From Clostridium sp. (GTDB taxonomy: Bacteria; Bacillota; Clostridia; Clostridiales; Clostridiaceae), in NCBI RefSeq assembly GCF_017888565.1, contig NZ_JAGHFX010000094.1, positions 82,605 through 146,604 of the forward strand: a stretch of 64,000 nucleotides of DNA, given 5' to 3'. Under the pieces are notes generated by a model. The model saw only the letters and a list, made by a program, of their open reading frames with translations. It was not told the DNA's origin and ran no database searches. Positions 36,654 through 44,746 of the stretch are shown in pieces. Every line of letters begins with the position of its first letter. The stretch's first letter is position 1. Position numbers and translations under genes: made by a program.

Positions 36654-37640
36654 TTATATGTAATCATTAATAATACATAATCCTCCATGACTATAACTTG
36701 CTATATCATTCTTAGTTAACTTTTCTCCGGCTAAAACTCTCGGTAATATTACATCAAAAGTAGTACCTTTAGAAAAAATTACTCCTCCAGGTAGCCCTAA
36801 TATTGGTATATCTCCTTTATAAGAAATTAAAAACATAGCACCTGGAAAAATAGGAGTTCCATAAGAAACAATTTCTGCTCCAATTTCCCTTATTGCTTTA
36901 GGAGTTAAGTCATCAGCATCAACTGACATCCCTCCAGTACAAAGAATCATTTCTGCTCCATTTTCTAGCCAATAATTTATTGCTTCTTTTATTTCTTCTA
37001 AATCGTCTTTTATTATTGTTTGTCCAATAATTTCACATCCGAATCTAGATACCTTTTTCTCTATTACACCTTTAAATGCATCTTTTATTCTTCCATAATA
37101 AACTTCATTTCCAGTTGTAACTATTGCAATTTTTTTAGGCTTAATTGGGATAACATTTATTATCTTTTTACTTGCAACACTTTTGGCTTCATATAACTTA
37201 TCCTTATTAATTGCTAATGGAATAACTTTCGTTGCTGCAATTTTATCTCCTTTTTTAACAATTGTATCATTCTTAATCGTTGATAAAATCACTTCATCTA
37301 TAGAGTTTAATTTAACAAGTAAATCTAAATCTATTTTAAGGAGCCCATCTATAGCAGCAAAAAATTCTATTTTTCCTTCTTTAACTTCTGAAAAAGTTAA
37401 TGCACTACCTGCACATATATTCTTAAGGAATTCTGCGGCCTCATTTTCATGAGCTAAATTTTCATCTTCATCCCATATGTAAATATGATCTTTTCCTATT
37501 GATAAAAGCTCATCTATATCCTTTTCTTCAACTATATGTCCCTTTTTAAAGGCTACACCCTTAAATTCTCCTGGAACTATTTTAGTAATATCATGACATA
37601 AAGCACATCCTATAGCTTCCCTTACATCTATAACCTTCAT
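36654..37640 (-). CDS. molybdopterin-binding MoeA-like protein
   Basis: The 328-residue protein has a MoCF_biosynth domain in the C-terminal half (IVTTGNEVYYGRI, LCTGGMSVDADDLTP, GLPGGVIFSKGTTFDV) and a family-specific N-terminus (MKVIDVREAIGCALCHDITKI). It resembles proteins found with selenium-dependent molybdenum hydroxylases rather than canonical MoeA. ATG 37640 follows GAGGTGAACGT, and the gene starts 16 bp after mogA-like. It probably handles molybdopterin for hydroxylase maturation. Confidence 0.88.
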   Translation of the reverse strand: MKVIDVREAIGCALCHDITKIVPGEFKGVAFKKGHIVEEKDIDELLSIGKDHIYIWDEDENLAHENEAAEFLKNICAGSALTFSEVKEGKIEFFAAIDGLLKIDLDLLVKLNSIDEVILSTIKNDTIVKKGDKIAATKVIPLAINKDKLYEAKSVASKKIINVIPIKPKKIAIVTTGNEVYYGRIKDAFKGVIEKKVSRFGCEIIGQTIIKDDLEEIKEAINYWLENGAEMILCTGGMSVDADDLTPKAIREIGAEIVSYGTPIFPGAMFLISYKGDIPILGLPGGVIFSKGTTFDVILPRVLAGEKLTKNDIASYSHGGLCIINDYI

Positions 37641-37656
37641 ACGTTCACCTCTTTTA

Positions 37657-38142
37657 TCATAAAACACAATCTTTTATTTTATCAATTACCATTTCTACCC
37701 CATATTCAATGGTTTCTATAGCAAAATCTAATGATGAAATTAGAAATTTTGGGTTCTCTAGTAAATTAACTATTAATGTCTCCCCCCTAATACCAGCAAC
37801 TCCTCTTGACAGCATTACATTCTTACTCATTTGTAAATTGTAACATCTTATTCCTTCTGCAATACCATTTACTTCTTTTATAATTATATTTCTTGTTGCC
37901 TCTGGAACAATATCTGTAGGACGACATGCAATCCCCCCTGTTGTTAGTATTAAATTTACTTTTAGCTCATCACTCATATACTTCATTTCATTTTCTAAAT
38001 CTACTTGATCACTTTTTAAGATCCTATATCTTAATATTTGATATCCTCTATTTTCTAAATATCTTTTTATTATTCTCCCTCTATAATCATCCTCTTCTTT
38101 ATATCCCTTATCATCTATAGTTATTATCCCAGCTGTTATCAT
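37657..38142 (-). CDS. MogA/MoaB family molybdenum cofactor protein
   Basis: The 161-residue protein has the MogA/MoaB signature ILTTGGIACRPTDIVPEAT and begins MITAGIITI. ATG at 38142 overlaps the stop of the upstream xdhC remnant (TAATG), suggesting translational coupling; ATG at 38151 is an alternative. It would adenylate or prepare molybdopterin for metal insertion. It is part of the selenium/molybdenum cluster. Confidence 0.88.
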   Translation of the reverse strand: MITAGIITIDDKGYKEEDDYRGRIIKRYLENRGYQILRYRILKSDQVDLENEMKYMSDELKVNLILTTGGIACRPTDIVPEATRNIIIKEVNGIAEGIRCYNLQMSKNVMLSRGVAGIRGETLIVNLLENPKFLISSLDFAIETIEYGVEMVIDKIKDCVL

Positions 38143-38273
38143 TAACTCCATACCTTCCTTGTGTCATTCTTATGTGTTAATGAACCTTTATTTTTCATTA
38201 AATGTATTTCTAATGCAATATTTTCACTCTTTTTAAATATTTCAGAAACTTCTATTAATATTTTTTCATTCAT
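38142..38273 (-). pseudogene. N-terminal remnant of an XdhC/CoxI-family gene
   Basis: The 43-codon frame starts with ATG at 38273 after GGAGTGGGATTT and ends at TAA 38142-38144. The product MNEKILIEVSEIFKKSENIAL followed by KNKGSLTHKND resembles the first 40 residues of XdhC proteins (helix, then ALATV..T-KGSSPRK). Everything after that is missing, and the frame runs straight into mogA-like. Its position in a molybdenum-hydroxylase cluster supports the identity. It is likely kept as a short translated leader. Confidence 0.6.
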
Positions 38274-38327
38274 AAATCCCACTCCAATCTTATATACCTT
38301 TTATACTTTTAATAATAAATAAAAATC

Positions 38328-39134
38328 TTATATCCCCTTTTGATTCTTCATCATTAATAAAGCTTCTAATACACCCCCTCCTATATTTCTAGCTTTATCT
38401 GAAATTGTAGTATAATTATCTATTTCTTTAAGTCTTGGATCTATATCACCTATTTTTAACCCTATTTCAACTATTGTTCCATCTTTTATAATACCTCGAA
38501 GTAACCCATCTATAGGTGCTAATACTTTATGACTATCTATTAAAGCTAAAACTTCATCCTTTTTAACTATATCTCCTATAGATTTTAAATTTTTTATAAT
38601 ACCATTTGCTTCACTATATATTACTCTTTCTTTTGAAAATCCAGCTATTTCTCCTGGAACACCAGTATTAGGCATTGCATATCCCTCAAATATTAATCTT
38701 CCTAAATTATGTCCCCTCATTGTTTCTATAACAACATCAACATCAACACCTGCTTCAAATCCTGGTCCTAGTGCTATTGTTATTGGAGCCATATTTTTAT
38801 TTGTTCCTAAATTTTTTTTAGCTAGTATAGCATCTACTACTGCAAATGGCTTAATTCTACTAATATAATCGCCCTTATCATCAACCACTATTGGAATACA
38901 TTTATTTTTAAATGCATTATTTATATCCTCTAGATTATATGCACGAATTGCTTTTATTCCCTCTACCGTAGCTTCTCCATTATATATAGCATCACTAAAT
39001 GCTACGTTTCTTCTAATTGCTGTTGGCTTTTCTATTTCTAAAACTAATACATTAAATCCACTTCTATATAACTTTTGTATTGTTCCAGATGCAATGTCTC
39101 CCCCACCTCTTACTATTACAGTCCTCAAATCCAT
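38328..39134 (-). CDS. yqeB: selenium-dependent molybdenum hydroxylase accessory protein YqeB
   Basis: The 268-residue protein has an N-terminal Rossmann-like VRGGGDIASGTIQKLYRSGF motif and is of the YqeB (EF2563) family. It contains a biotinyl-like beta-rich part near the C-terminus (DEVLALIDSHKVLAPIDGLLRG). It is a marker of the labile selenium cofactor in molybdenum hydroxylases. ATG 39134 is preferred, with GGTG seven bases upstream; ATG 39146 is possible. It lies between yqeC and the xdhC remnant. Confidence 0.9.
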   Translation of the reverse strand: MDLRTVIVRGGGDIASGTIQKLYRSGFNVLVLEIEKPTAIRRNVAFSDAIYNGEATVEGIKAIRAYNLEDINNAFKNKCIPIVVDDKGDYISRIKPFAVVDAILAKKNLGTNKNMAPITIALGPGFEAGVDVDVVIETMRGHNLGRLIFEGYAMPNTGVPGEIAGFSKERVIYSEANGIIKNLKSIGDIVKKDEVLALIDSHKVLAPIDGLLRGIIKDGTIVEIGLKIGDIDPRLKEIDNYTTISDKARNIGGGVLEALLMMKNQKGI

Positions 39135-39257
39135 AGTTTTCACCATCTTTCTTATAGTTTATATTAAAACAAATATATGATTTTTACTTTATCACTTTAC
39201 TTAATCAAATATAATTAATATTTTTTATCATCTAAGTAATCCCCCACAAATCAATAC

Positions 39258-39995
39258 TTAGATAATTTTGTTATAAATTTTATTTTTTAAGCTCCCATAT
39301 ATTATTTTATCTAACAGCTTCTCCTTTTCGTTTCTTTTGATAATTTCTTTAATAAGCAACTTTAAATCATTCTCATCAATCTTCTCTATCTTATTTAGAA
39401 ATAATATTCTTTCTCCATTAGAATATTTAAACAAGCCACCATCATTAAATATTACTTTTACAAAATGATTTATATTTATAATATCTCCTGAAGAACTATT
39501 AGTCAGCTTATTAAATTCACATACCCTATGTACATTATCATCATTTATTTCTAGAGCTAATGCTTCAACGCTCATAACTCCTATAGTTAAGTTTGTTTCT
39601 TCACAAATTACTGGCTCCGTATCATTCCATCCCTTAATTGGTTTTCTTTTAGACCCATCGGATTCTAATAAAATATATTTAAAATCTTTTGTTAACGTTT
39701 TTATAAATTCTTTTTCTATACCTATAAGTTTATTTTCTTTGCTTATGGATTTTCCATATGCATATACTCCATTTTTCATATTAACTTTCATAGAATTGTA
39801 TTCATTTTCACCAATAGCTAAATAATCAACTTCGTCTTTTGTTGGGATAAAAATTTTAGTTGTGGTTGAAACTAAAATTTTATTGTCACTTTTAAGTTCA
39901 TTAGCTAATAAATACATTAAAGTTGTTTTTCCGCCACATCCAACTATAGATACTATGGAGTTATTTTTTATACCTATAAATTCCTTTAAACTCAA
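39258..39995 (-). CDS. yqeC: selenium cofactor biosynthesis protein YqeC
   Basis: The 245-residue protein has a P-loop-like VGCGGKTTLMYLLANEL near residue 18, then STTTKIFIP and LLESDGSKRKPIKGW. These are the YqeC signatures. With YqeB and SelD it is a genomic marker of selenium-dependent molybdenum hydroxylases; its exact reaction is unproven. Confidence 0.92.
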   Translation of the reverse strand: MSLKEFIGIKNNSIVSIVGCGGKTTLMYLLANELKSDNKILVSTTTKIFIPTKDEVDYLAIGENEYNSMKVNMKNGVYAYGKSISKENKLIGIEKEFIKTLTKDFKYILLESDGSKRKPIKGWNDTEPVICEETNLTIGVMSVEALALEINDDNVHRVCEFNKLTNSSSGDIININHFVKVIFNDGGLFKYSNGERILFLNKIEKIDENDLKLLIKEIIKRNEKEKLLDKIIYGSLKNKIYNKII

Positions 39996-40200
39996 TTAAA
40001 TTTATCTCCAATTCATAATCAATTTTTATTATATAATCTTATCCTTCCAATATAATTATATAATAAATAGTATATCTGTTAAATATTTGAACATGTTTTT
40101 ATTAATTTTTAGATTTTATAGAGTTTTATCTATAAATGATGTATAAATATGCCTTAATATTGACAGTTTTTAATATATCATAAGAAATTATTATATAAAA

Positions 40201-40234
40201 AATAAGTGAAGTCTTTAATCTTCACTTATTTTTT
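40201..40234 (-). terminator. terminator after selD
   Basis: AATAAGTGAAG (40201-40211) pairs with CTTCACTTATT (40220-40230), with long A- and T-runs outside. It ends the selD transcript before yqeC, so yqeC has its own promoter in 39996-40200. Confidence 0.85.
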
Positions 40235-40236
40235 AT

Positions 40237-41295
40237 TTATATTACAGTAATTACATTTTCATTGCTTCCTTTTTTAACAACTTTTCCTATTATTTCTGCT
40301 TTTATTTCACTTCTTTTATTTATATTTGCTAATAACTCATTAGCTTTACTTTCTTCAACTGAAATTAATAATCCTCCTGATGTTTGCGGATCAAAAAGTG
40401 CAAGTCTCATTTGCTCAGAAATTTCAGGACTAAAATCTACCCATTCTTCAAAATATTTTTCATTAGAATATGCTCCACTAGGAAGACAATACTCTTTTAT
40501 TAAATCTATTACTTTATTCATTATAGGTACTTTTTTGCTATCTATCTCTATTTCAACTTCACTTCCATTTGCCATTTCATATGCATGTCCAATAAATCCA
40601 AAACCTGTAATATCAGTACAAGAATTAACTCCTACCTTTTGCATTTCTTCTGAAGCAATTTTATTAAGAGTTGACATTACATTAGCTGCTTCTTCAAACT
40701 CCTCATCTGTAATAAATTCTATCTTTAAAGCTGTAGTTAAAACTCCACACCCAATAGGCTTTGTTAATATAAGAACATCACCCTCTTTAGCTCCTGAATT
40801 CGTTACTACTTTCTTTGGATCTACTATTCCTGTAACTGAAACTCCATATTTTATTTCTTCATCTGTAATTGTGTGTCCACCAGCTATTGTTGCTCCTGCT
40901 TCTCTTATCTTATCAGCCCCACCTTTTAATATCTCTGCTAATATTTCTGGTCCTATAGTGGCTGAAAAACAAGCTAAATTCAATGCAGTTAATGGCTTTC
41001 CACCCATTGCATAAACATCACTTAAGGCATTCGTTGCAGCTATTTGTCCAAATGTATATGGATCATTTGCAACTGGAGTAAAAAAATCTACTGTTTGAAC
41101 TAATGCCAAATCATCTGATATTTTATAAACACCAGCATCATCAGATTTATCAAATCCTACAATTAAATTTGGATCTCTCTCCTCCACTTTGGCTTCTATA
41201 TGACTTAAAACCTTCGCTAATCCATCCGGAGTAAACTTACCAGCACAGCCACATCTTGTTGATAATTGTGTAAGTTTTTTATTATTTAGTTCCAT
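40237..41295 (-). CDS. selD: selenide, water dikinase (Cys form)
   Basis: The 352-residue protein has the SelD catalytic region STRCGCAGKFTPDGL near residue 16; the reactive position is Cys, not Sec. It retains FDKSDDAGVYKI, VDFFTPVANDPYTFGQIAATNALSD and GGHTITDEEIKYG-type ATP-binding motifs. It makes selenophosphate. No selA, selB, tRNA-Sec or ybbB is in the window. Neighbours yqeB/yqeC/yedF point to the selenium cofactor of molybdenum hydroxylases as one use. Confidence 0.95.
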   Translation of the reverse strand: MELNNKKLTQLSTRCGCAGKFTPDGLAKVLSHIEAKVEERDPNLIVGFDKSDDAGVYKISDDLALVQTVDFFTPVANDPYTFGQIAATNALSDVYAMGGKPLTALNLACFSATIGPEILAEILKGGADKIREAGATIAGGHTITDEEIKYGVSVTGIVDPKKVVTNSGAKEGDVLILTKPIGCGVLTTALKIEFITDEEFEEAANVMSTLNKIASEEMQKVGVNSCTDITGFGFIGHAYEMANGSEVEIEIDSKKVPIMNKVIDLIKEYCLPSGAYSNEKYFEEWVDFSPEISEQMRLALFDPQTSGGLLISVEESKANELLANINKRSEIKAEIIGKVVKKGSNENVITVI

Positions 41296-41378
41296 ATAAA
41301 CACCTCTTATATATTCATCTATTATAATTCATATAATTTACTTAATAATTAAATTATACCACTAAATTTTCATAAAAA

Positions 41379-41448
41379 AAGTAGCCATATATAAGTTTAC
41401 TTATTCTGTCACATTTGTGATGTTACCAAAACCTACATATGCCTACTT
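41379..41448 (-). terminator. long-stem terminator downstream of the MscS gene
   Basis: AAGTAGCCATAT (41379-41390) pairs with ATATGCCTACTT (41437-41448). An inner stem (ACATTTGTGATGT) lies in the 46-base interior. In minus sense the outer stem is followed by ACTTTTTTT. It ends the channel transcript before selD. The unusually large apical region could also be a regulatory leader of selD. Confidence 0.65.
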
Positions 41449-41529
41449 AATCTATGAAGTAAGAAGAGTATATATAATTTCCATCTTATCCATTAGATTT
41501 ATTTAACTTTATATTCACTTTGAGTTTTT

Positions 41530-42669
41530 CTATTTTCCTCTTTCTTCTTCTGTTATATTTCTTATTGATTCTAATTCCGTACACTCAGTCTCGCAATTTC
41601 CTCCTCTATGCTCCAATCCATTTCCAAAATTAAAAGTTAAAAACATAAGCTCTACATCTTCTTCTCTAAGTATCCTTAGTATATCCATATTTATTTCTTC
41701 TTTTAATTTTTCATATAAAGTATAATTTAGTTCATTTGTATAGAAACAAACAAAAACACCAAACCCGTATGTAGATAATTCATTAAAACTTACAATAATT
41801 AACTCCTTATCTATTTTTTTATGACTTTTTAGTAATTCTTCAATCCTATCCACACAACTTTTAATTTGTTTAACTTCAGTATCAAACCTAATAGTAAATT
41901 TAAAGTGTATTCTTCTTAGCTTCCTTTGTGTCCAATTTATAATATTTTCATTTGCAAGCTTTGAATTTGGTACAGTTGCAATAGCCATAGAAAAAGTTCT
42001 TATTCTTGTACTTCTAAATGTTATATCTTCAACTATTCCTTCAACTTGTGATGTTTGTATCCAGTCACCTATTGCAAAAGGTCTATCTAATACTATTATA
42101 ACTCCGCCAAATAAATTAGAAAAAGTATCTTGTGCCATTAGTGCAAAGGCTACCCCACTGATTCCAAGTCCAGCTATAAATCCTGTAAAACCAAATTCTC
42201 TAGCTATACAGCTTATTCCTATTACTATAATAAATAACCGTATTATTATAGATACAAAAGGAAATACTATTGTATTTCCTCCTTCATTTCTATGCATTCT
42301 AGTATATAAAAAAGAATTTTCTAAAGTTAAATTATAAAAGAAATAACAGATTACTATGACTATAAATATCTTTTTTAATCTATCACTTGTAACTGTATTA
42401 ACATTCAATCCATCAAAGTCTATAATTTTCAACGATGCATAAAAAGAATATAACGTTATATATAACTTAATTGGTTTTTCTAGCGCTCTTACTAAACTAT
42501 CATCGGCAAAGTTTTTAGTTCTTTTCACTAGCCTAATTATATAATCAAAAATCTTGGTTATTATGTATTTATTTATACATAAGGCTAGAATTACAACTAT
42601 ACCTGCAACGAAATATTTACTTATACTTACTTTTAATAATTCGGTAAAAATATCTTCTATTTCTTTCAT
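41530..42669 (-). CDS. MscS family mechanosensitive ion channel
   Basis: The 379-residue protein has about four N-terminal membrane segments. The pore-lining TM3 includes GFIAGLGISGVAFALMAQDTFSNLFGG, followed by the beta domain DRPFAIGDWIQTSQVEGIVEDITFRSTRIRT typical of MscS. The C-terminus has an extra tail with Cys (NCETECTELE). It releases solutes under hypo-osmotic shock. It is monocistronic. Confidence 0.93.
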   Translation of the reverse strand: MKEIEDIFTELLKVSISKYFVAGIVVILALCINKYIITKIFDYIIRLVKRTKNFADDSLVRALEKPIKLYITLYSFYASLKIIDFDGLNVNTVTSDRLKKIFIVIVICYFFYNLTLENSFLYTRMHRNEGGNTIVFPFVSIIIRLFIIVIGISCIAREFGFTGFIAGLGISGVAFALMAQDTFSNLFGGVIIVLDRPFAIGDWIQTSQVEGIVEDITFRSTRIRTFSMAIATVPNSKLANENIINWTQRKLRRIHFKFTIRFDTEVKQIKSCVDRIEELLKSHKKIDKELIIVSFNELSTYGFGVFVCFYTNELNYTLYEKLKEEINMDILRILREEDVELMFLTFNFGNGLEHRGGNCETECTELESIRNITEEERGK

Positions 42670-42856
42670 AGTTCCCCCTAAAAGGATTTCTATAAAATGT
42701 TAACTATAAATTTAAATAACATTTTCATTTTTTATATCAAACATTATTTTTACCTATATTCTTTATTTTTATCCATTTTACGAGTCAATACTTCTTGTAG
42801 TTATTTGTAAAATTTCTTATTTCATTTATCATAAGATTTAATATATTTGTAAATGA

Positions 42857-42890
42857 AAAGAGAAAGGAATTTTCCTTTCTCTTTCTCTTA
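42857..42890. terminator. intrinsic terminator between DUF1540 gene and MscS gene
   Basis: AAAGAGAAAGGAA (42857-42869) pairs perfectly with TTCCTTTCTCTTT (42872-42884), with A-rich left flank. In minus sense it lies about 55-80 bp after the DUF1540 stop. Confidence 0.75.
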
Positions 42891-42937
42891 GATTTATTTA
42901 ATATAAATCTTTAAATCCAGTCCGTAATTCTAAGAAT

Positions 42938-43099
42938 TTATTGTCTTAATTCAAAAGAATCACAATCTGTACATTCTACTTGAGTTGGATTTTTTTCATG
43001 AGTTCCAACTTGAATCATTGATAATGTACAATATTTTTCATTTGTATTGTTATACTTGCATTGTTCAACTGTACATTTTATGCTTGGGTTCTTATCCAT
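42938..43099 (-). CDS. DUF1540 domain protein, small Cys-rich
   Basis: The 53-residue product (ATG 43099, TAA 42938-42940) has the DUF1540 pattern: C9-T-V-E-Q-C14, then Y-C24, IQV, and C43-T-D-C46-DSF. The five Cys and one His suggest metal binding. An AAGGTGGTGAT ribosome binding site precedes ATG. Such proteins are common in clostridia and are of unknown role. It is too short for routine gene calls. Confidence 0.85.
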   Translation of the reverse strand: MDKNPSIKCTVEQCKYNNTNEKYCTLSMIQVGTHEKNPTQVECTDCDSFELRQ

Positions 43100-43226
43100 T
43101 AAAATCACCACCTTACATAGTTATTATTTACTTTATAAGTTATACTATTCATTAAATAAAACAGTTTTAAAGTGATGAGTTTAATTTATTTTATTAATTC
43201 TTAAAATTTCTTCTTAAATCTTTAAA

Positions 43227-43832
43227 TTAAAAATTCTTTGCAATTTCTTTTGCATCAGAAATTTCATTTGTAACAATTTTTTCTACATCAATTCCAAATA
43301 CATCTAAGTTTTCAGCCGCAACACTCTTAATATCTTTAACACCAAAGAATGTTAAAATAGCTCTTAAATATCTTTCTCCCATTTCAAGTTCCTTAGTTAT
43401 TGGATTTGAATAATCTCCGCCTCTTCCAGAAACTATTAAAGCCTTACTTGCTTTACATAATCCCACTGGACCTTGAGCTGTATATTTAAAAGTTATTCCT
43501 GTCACACTTACATAGTCAAAGTAAGCTTTAACTATTGCTGGTGTTCCTAAATTCCACATAGGTGTAGCTATAACAATTTTATCAGCTTCAGCTATTTGAT
43601 AAGCATATTTTAAAATTGGATGCTTCTTGCTTTCTTCTGTTTTTTCTCCAAATACATCGGCTAAATCTTCTGGTCTTAAGAAATCAATTCCTTCTTTATA
43701 TAAATCCAAAACTGTTATTTCATCATTTGGATTATTCTTTCTATATTCTTCTATAAAATTATCTGATATTCTAAATGTTCTTGATTGTCCTTCTGGCTTA
43801 ATATTTGCTTTTATATATAATACTTTATTCAT
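43227..43832 (-). CDS. azoR: FMN-dependent NADH:quinone oxidoreductase / azoreductase
   Basis: The 201-residue protein is a flavodoxin-fold reductase of the AzoR family: VLYIKANIKPEGQSRTFRISDNF at the start, ATPMWNLGTPAIVKAYFDYVSVTG for FMN binding, and SGRGGDYS. It reduces quinones and azo compounds with NADH. ATG 43832 follows AGGAGGACAAAT. The gene is divergent from an HxlR-type regulator, and two inverted repeats flank its promoter. This is the layout of redox-sensed azoreductase genes such as B. subtilis azoR1/yodB. Confidence 0.93.
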   Translation of the reverse strand: MNKVLYIKANIKPEGQSRTFRISDNFIEEYRKNNPNDEITVLDLYKEGIDFLRPEDLADVFGEKTEESKKHPILKYAYQIAEADKIVIATPMWNLGTPAIVKAYFDYVSVTGITFKYTAQGPVGLCKASKALIVSGRGGDYSNPITKELEMGERYLRAILTFFGVKDIKSVAAENLDVFGIDVEKIVTNEISDAKEIAKNF

Positions 43833-43851
43833 ATTTGTCCTCCTATTAGTA

Positions 43852-43866
43852 ATTACCATTGGTAAT
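43852..43866. promoter_or_regulatory. inverted repeat operator candidate near azoR start
   Basis: ATTACC-ATT-GGTAAT is a perfect inverted repeat with 3-base centre, downstream of the azoR -10 and 20 bp before its ATG. Confidence 0.6.
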
Positions 43867-43890
43867 ATACTTGTATTTTGCTATAATAAA

Positions 43891-43919
43891 ATAATAAGTT
43901 ATATATTATTTTATTTCAA
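43891..43919 (-). promoter_or_regulatory. azoR promoter
   Basis: On the minus strand, -35 TTGAAA (complement of 43914-43919) and -10 TATTAT (complement of 43891-43896) are 17 bp apart. Confidence 0.65.
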
Positions 43920-43940
43920 GTAGACACTTTTTTTATACAT

Positions 43941-43958
43941 AGTATCTAAATTGATACT
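43941..43958. promoter_or_regulatory. HxlR-type operator candidate
   Basis: AGTATC-N6-GATACT lies in the divergent azoR/hxlR region, just upstream of the azoR -35. GTATC/GATAC half-sites resemble operators described for HxlR/YodB regulators. Confidence 0.6.
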
Positions 43959-44040
43959 CCTTCTCAATTAAAATAGTATAACTTATAGTTTTATTATAAT
44001 TATATTTTGTATAATATATGTGTAAATAAGGAGAGAATAT

Positions 44041-44421
44041 ATGGAGAAATTTTCAATACACCATAGTGATTGCTATGTAAATGAAAACAATAACTCGCAT
44101 GAAGTTTGTCCTATGATTTTAGTACATAAGCTAATTTCAGGAAAATGGAAAATATTAATATTATGGTATTTATGTAATGGCCCACTTAGATTTAGCGATA
44201 TAAAAAGAAAGCTTCCAAATGTTACTCAAAAAATGCTTACAAATCAACTTAGAAGCTTAGAAGAAGATAATTTAATTTATAGAAAGGTTTATCCTGTTAT
44301 TCCACCTAAGGTTGAATATGGTTTAACTGATGTTGGAACAAAAATTATCCCTGTACTTCAAGCCATGCATAATTATGGGCAAGAATATATTAATGCAATA
44401 GACGGAGAAATAGAAATATAA
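44041..44421 (+). CDS. HxlR family transcriptional regulator
   Basis: The 126-residue protein has the HxlR winged helix: CPMILVHKLISGKWKILILWYL, LRFSDIKRKLPNVTQKMLTNQLRSLEEDNLIYRKVY and a wing PPKVEYGLT. The extended N-terminus contains Cys11 and Cys23; the latter precedes PM, at the place where HypR/YodB relatives carry their redox Cys. It likely represses azoR and itself, sensing quinones or electrophiles by Cys oxidation. AGGAG precedes ATG. Confidence 0.9.
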   Translation: MEKFSIHHSDCYVNENNNSHEVCPMILVHKLISGKWKILILWYLCNGPLRFSDIKRKLPNVTQKMLTNQLRSLEEDNLIYRKVYPVIPPKVEYGLTDVGTKIIPVLQAMHNYGQEYINAIDGEIEI

Positions 44422-44456
44422 AAAAATGAAGTAATGAAAAAATACTAGTTAGAAAA

Positions 44457-44735
44457 GAAAAATAGAATATGTGAAATAAGCATATAGCTAAAATTTAGAA
44501 GTACTTGTTAAAGGAAAAACTACTAGGCCTTAGTGTTTATTAATTGGCTCTAGCATAGCTAGTTAACCAAAACCATTGACATAGTAGTTTTTTAATAATT
44601 AGTAGGAACATCTACTTTAGGTAAACTTCAGTAGATGAGCTTTCATAATAAGTTCAGTTATAACTTTGCTGAACTTCACTAAGTATTCAATTTCTGCGTA
44701 GCTGTATAGCTTATGGAACATACTCTATTTATATT
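44457..44735. repeat. intergenic element type A, copy 3, with inserted block
   Basis: The ends are AAATAGAATATG (44460-44471) and CATACTCTATTTAT (44719-44732). The middle shares CTACTAGGCCTTAGTGTTTATTAATTGG and GTTAACCAAAACC with other copies. About 44597-44692 holds an extra block (GTAAACTTCAGTAGATGAGC...AAGTATTCAAT) that also forms the core of the type B element at 12112-12182. Confidence 0.75.
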
Positions 44736-44746
44736 TGTTCTTATAT

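Noticed and set aside
37926..38120. 64-codon plus-strand frame opposite the mogA-like gene
   Set aside because: Shadow frame without ribosome binding site; Leu/Tyr-rich nonsense composition.
40262..41014. 250-codon plus-strand frame opposite selD
   Set aside because: Long, but wholly antisense to a conserved selD with intact motifs; no ribosome binding site.
41250..41270. Possible selenocysteine codon in selD
   Set aside because: The reactive position is an ordinary Cys codon (TGT/TGC) and no in-frame TGA occurs there.
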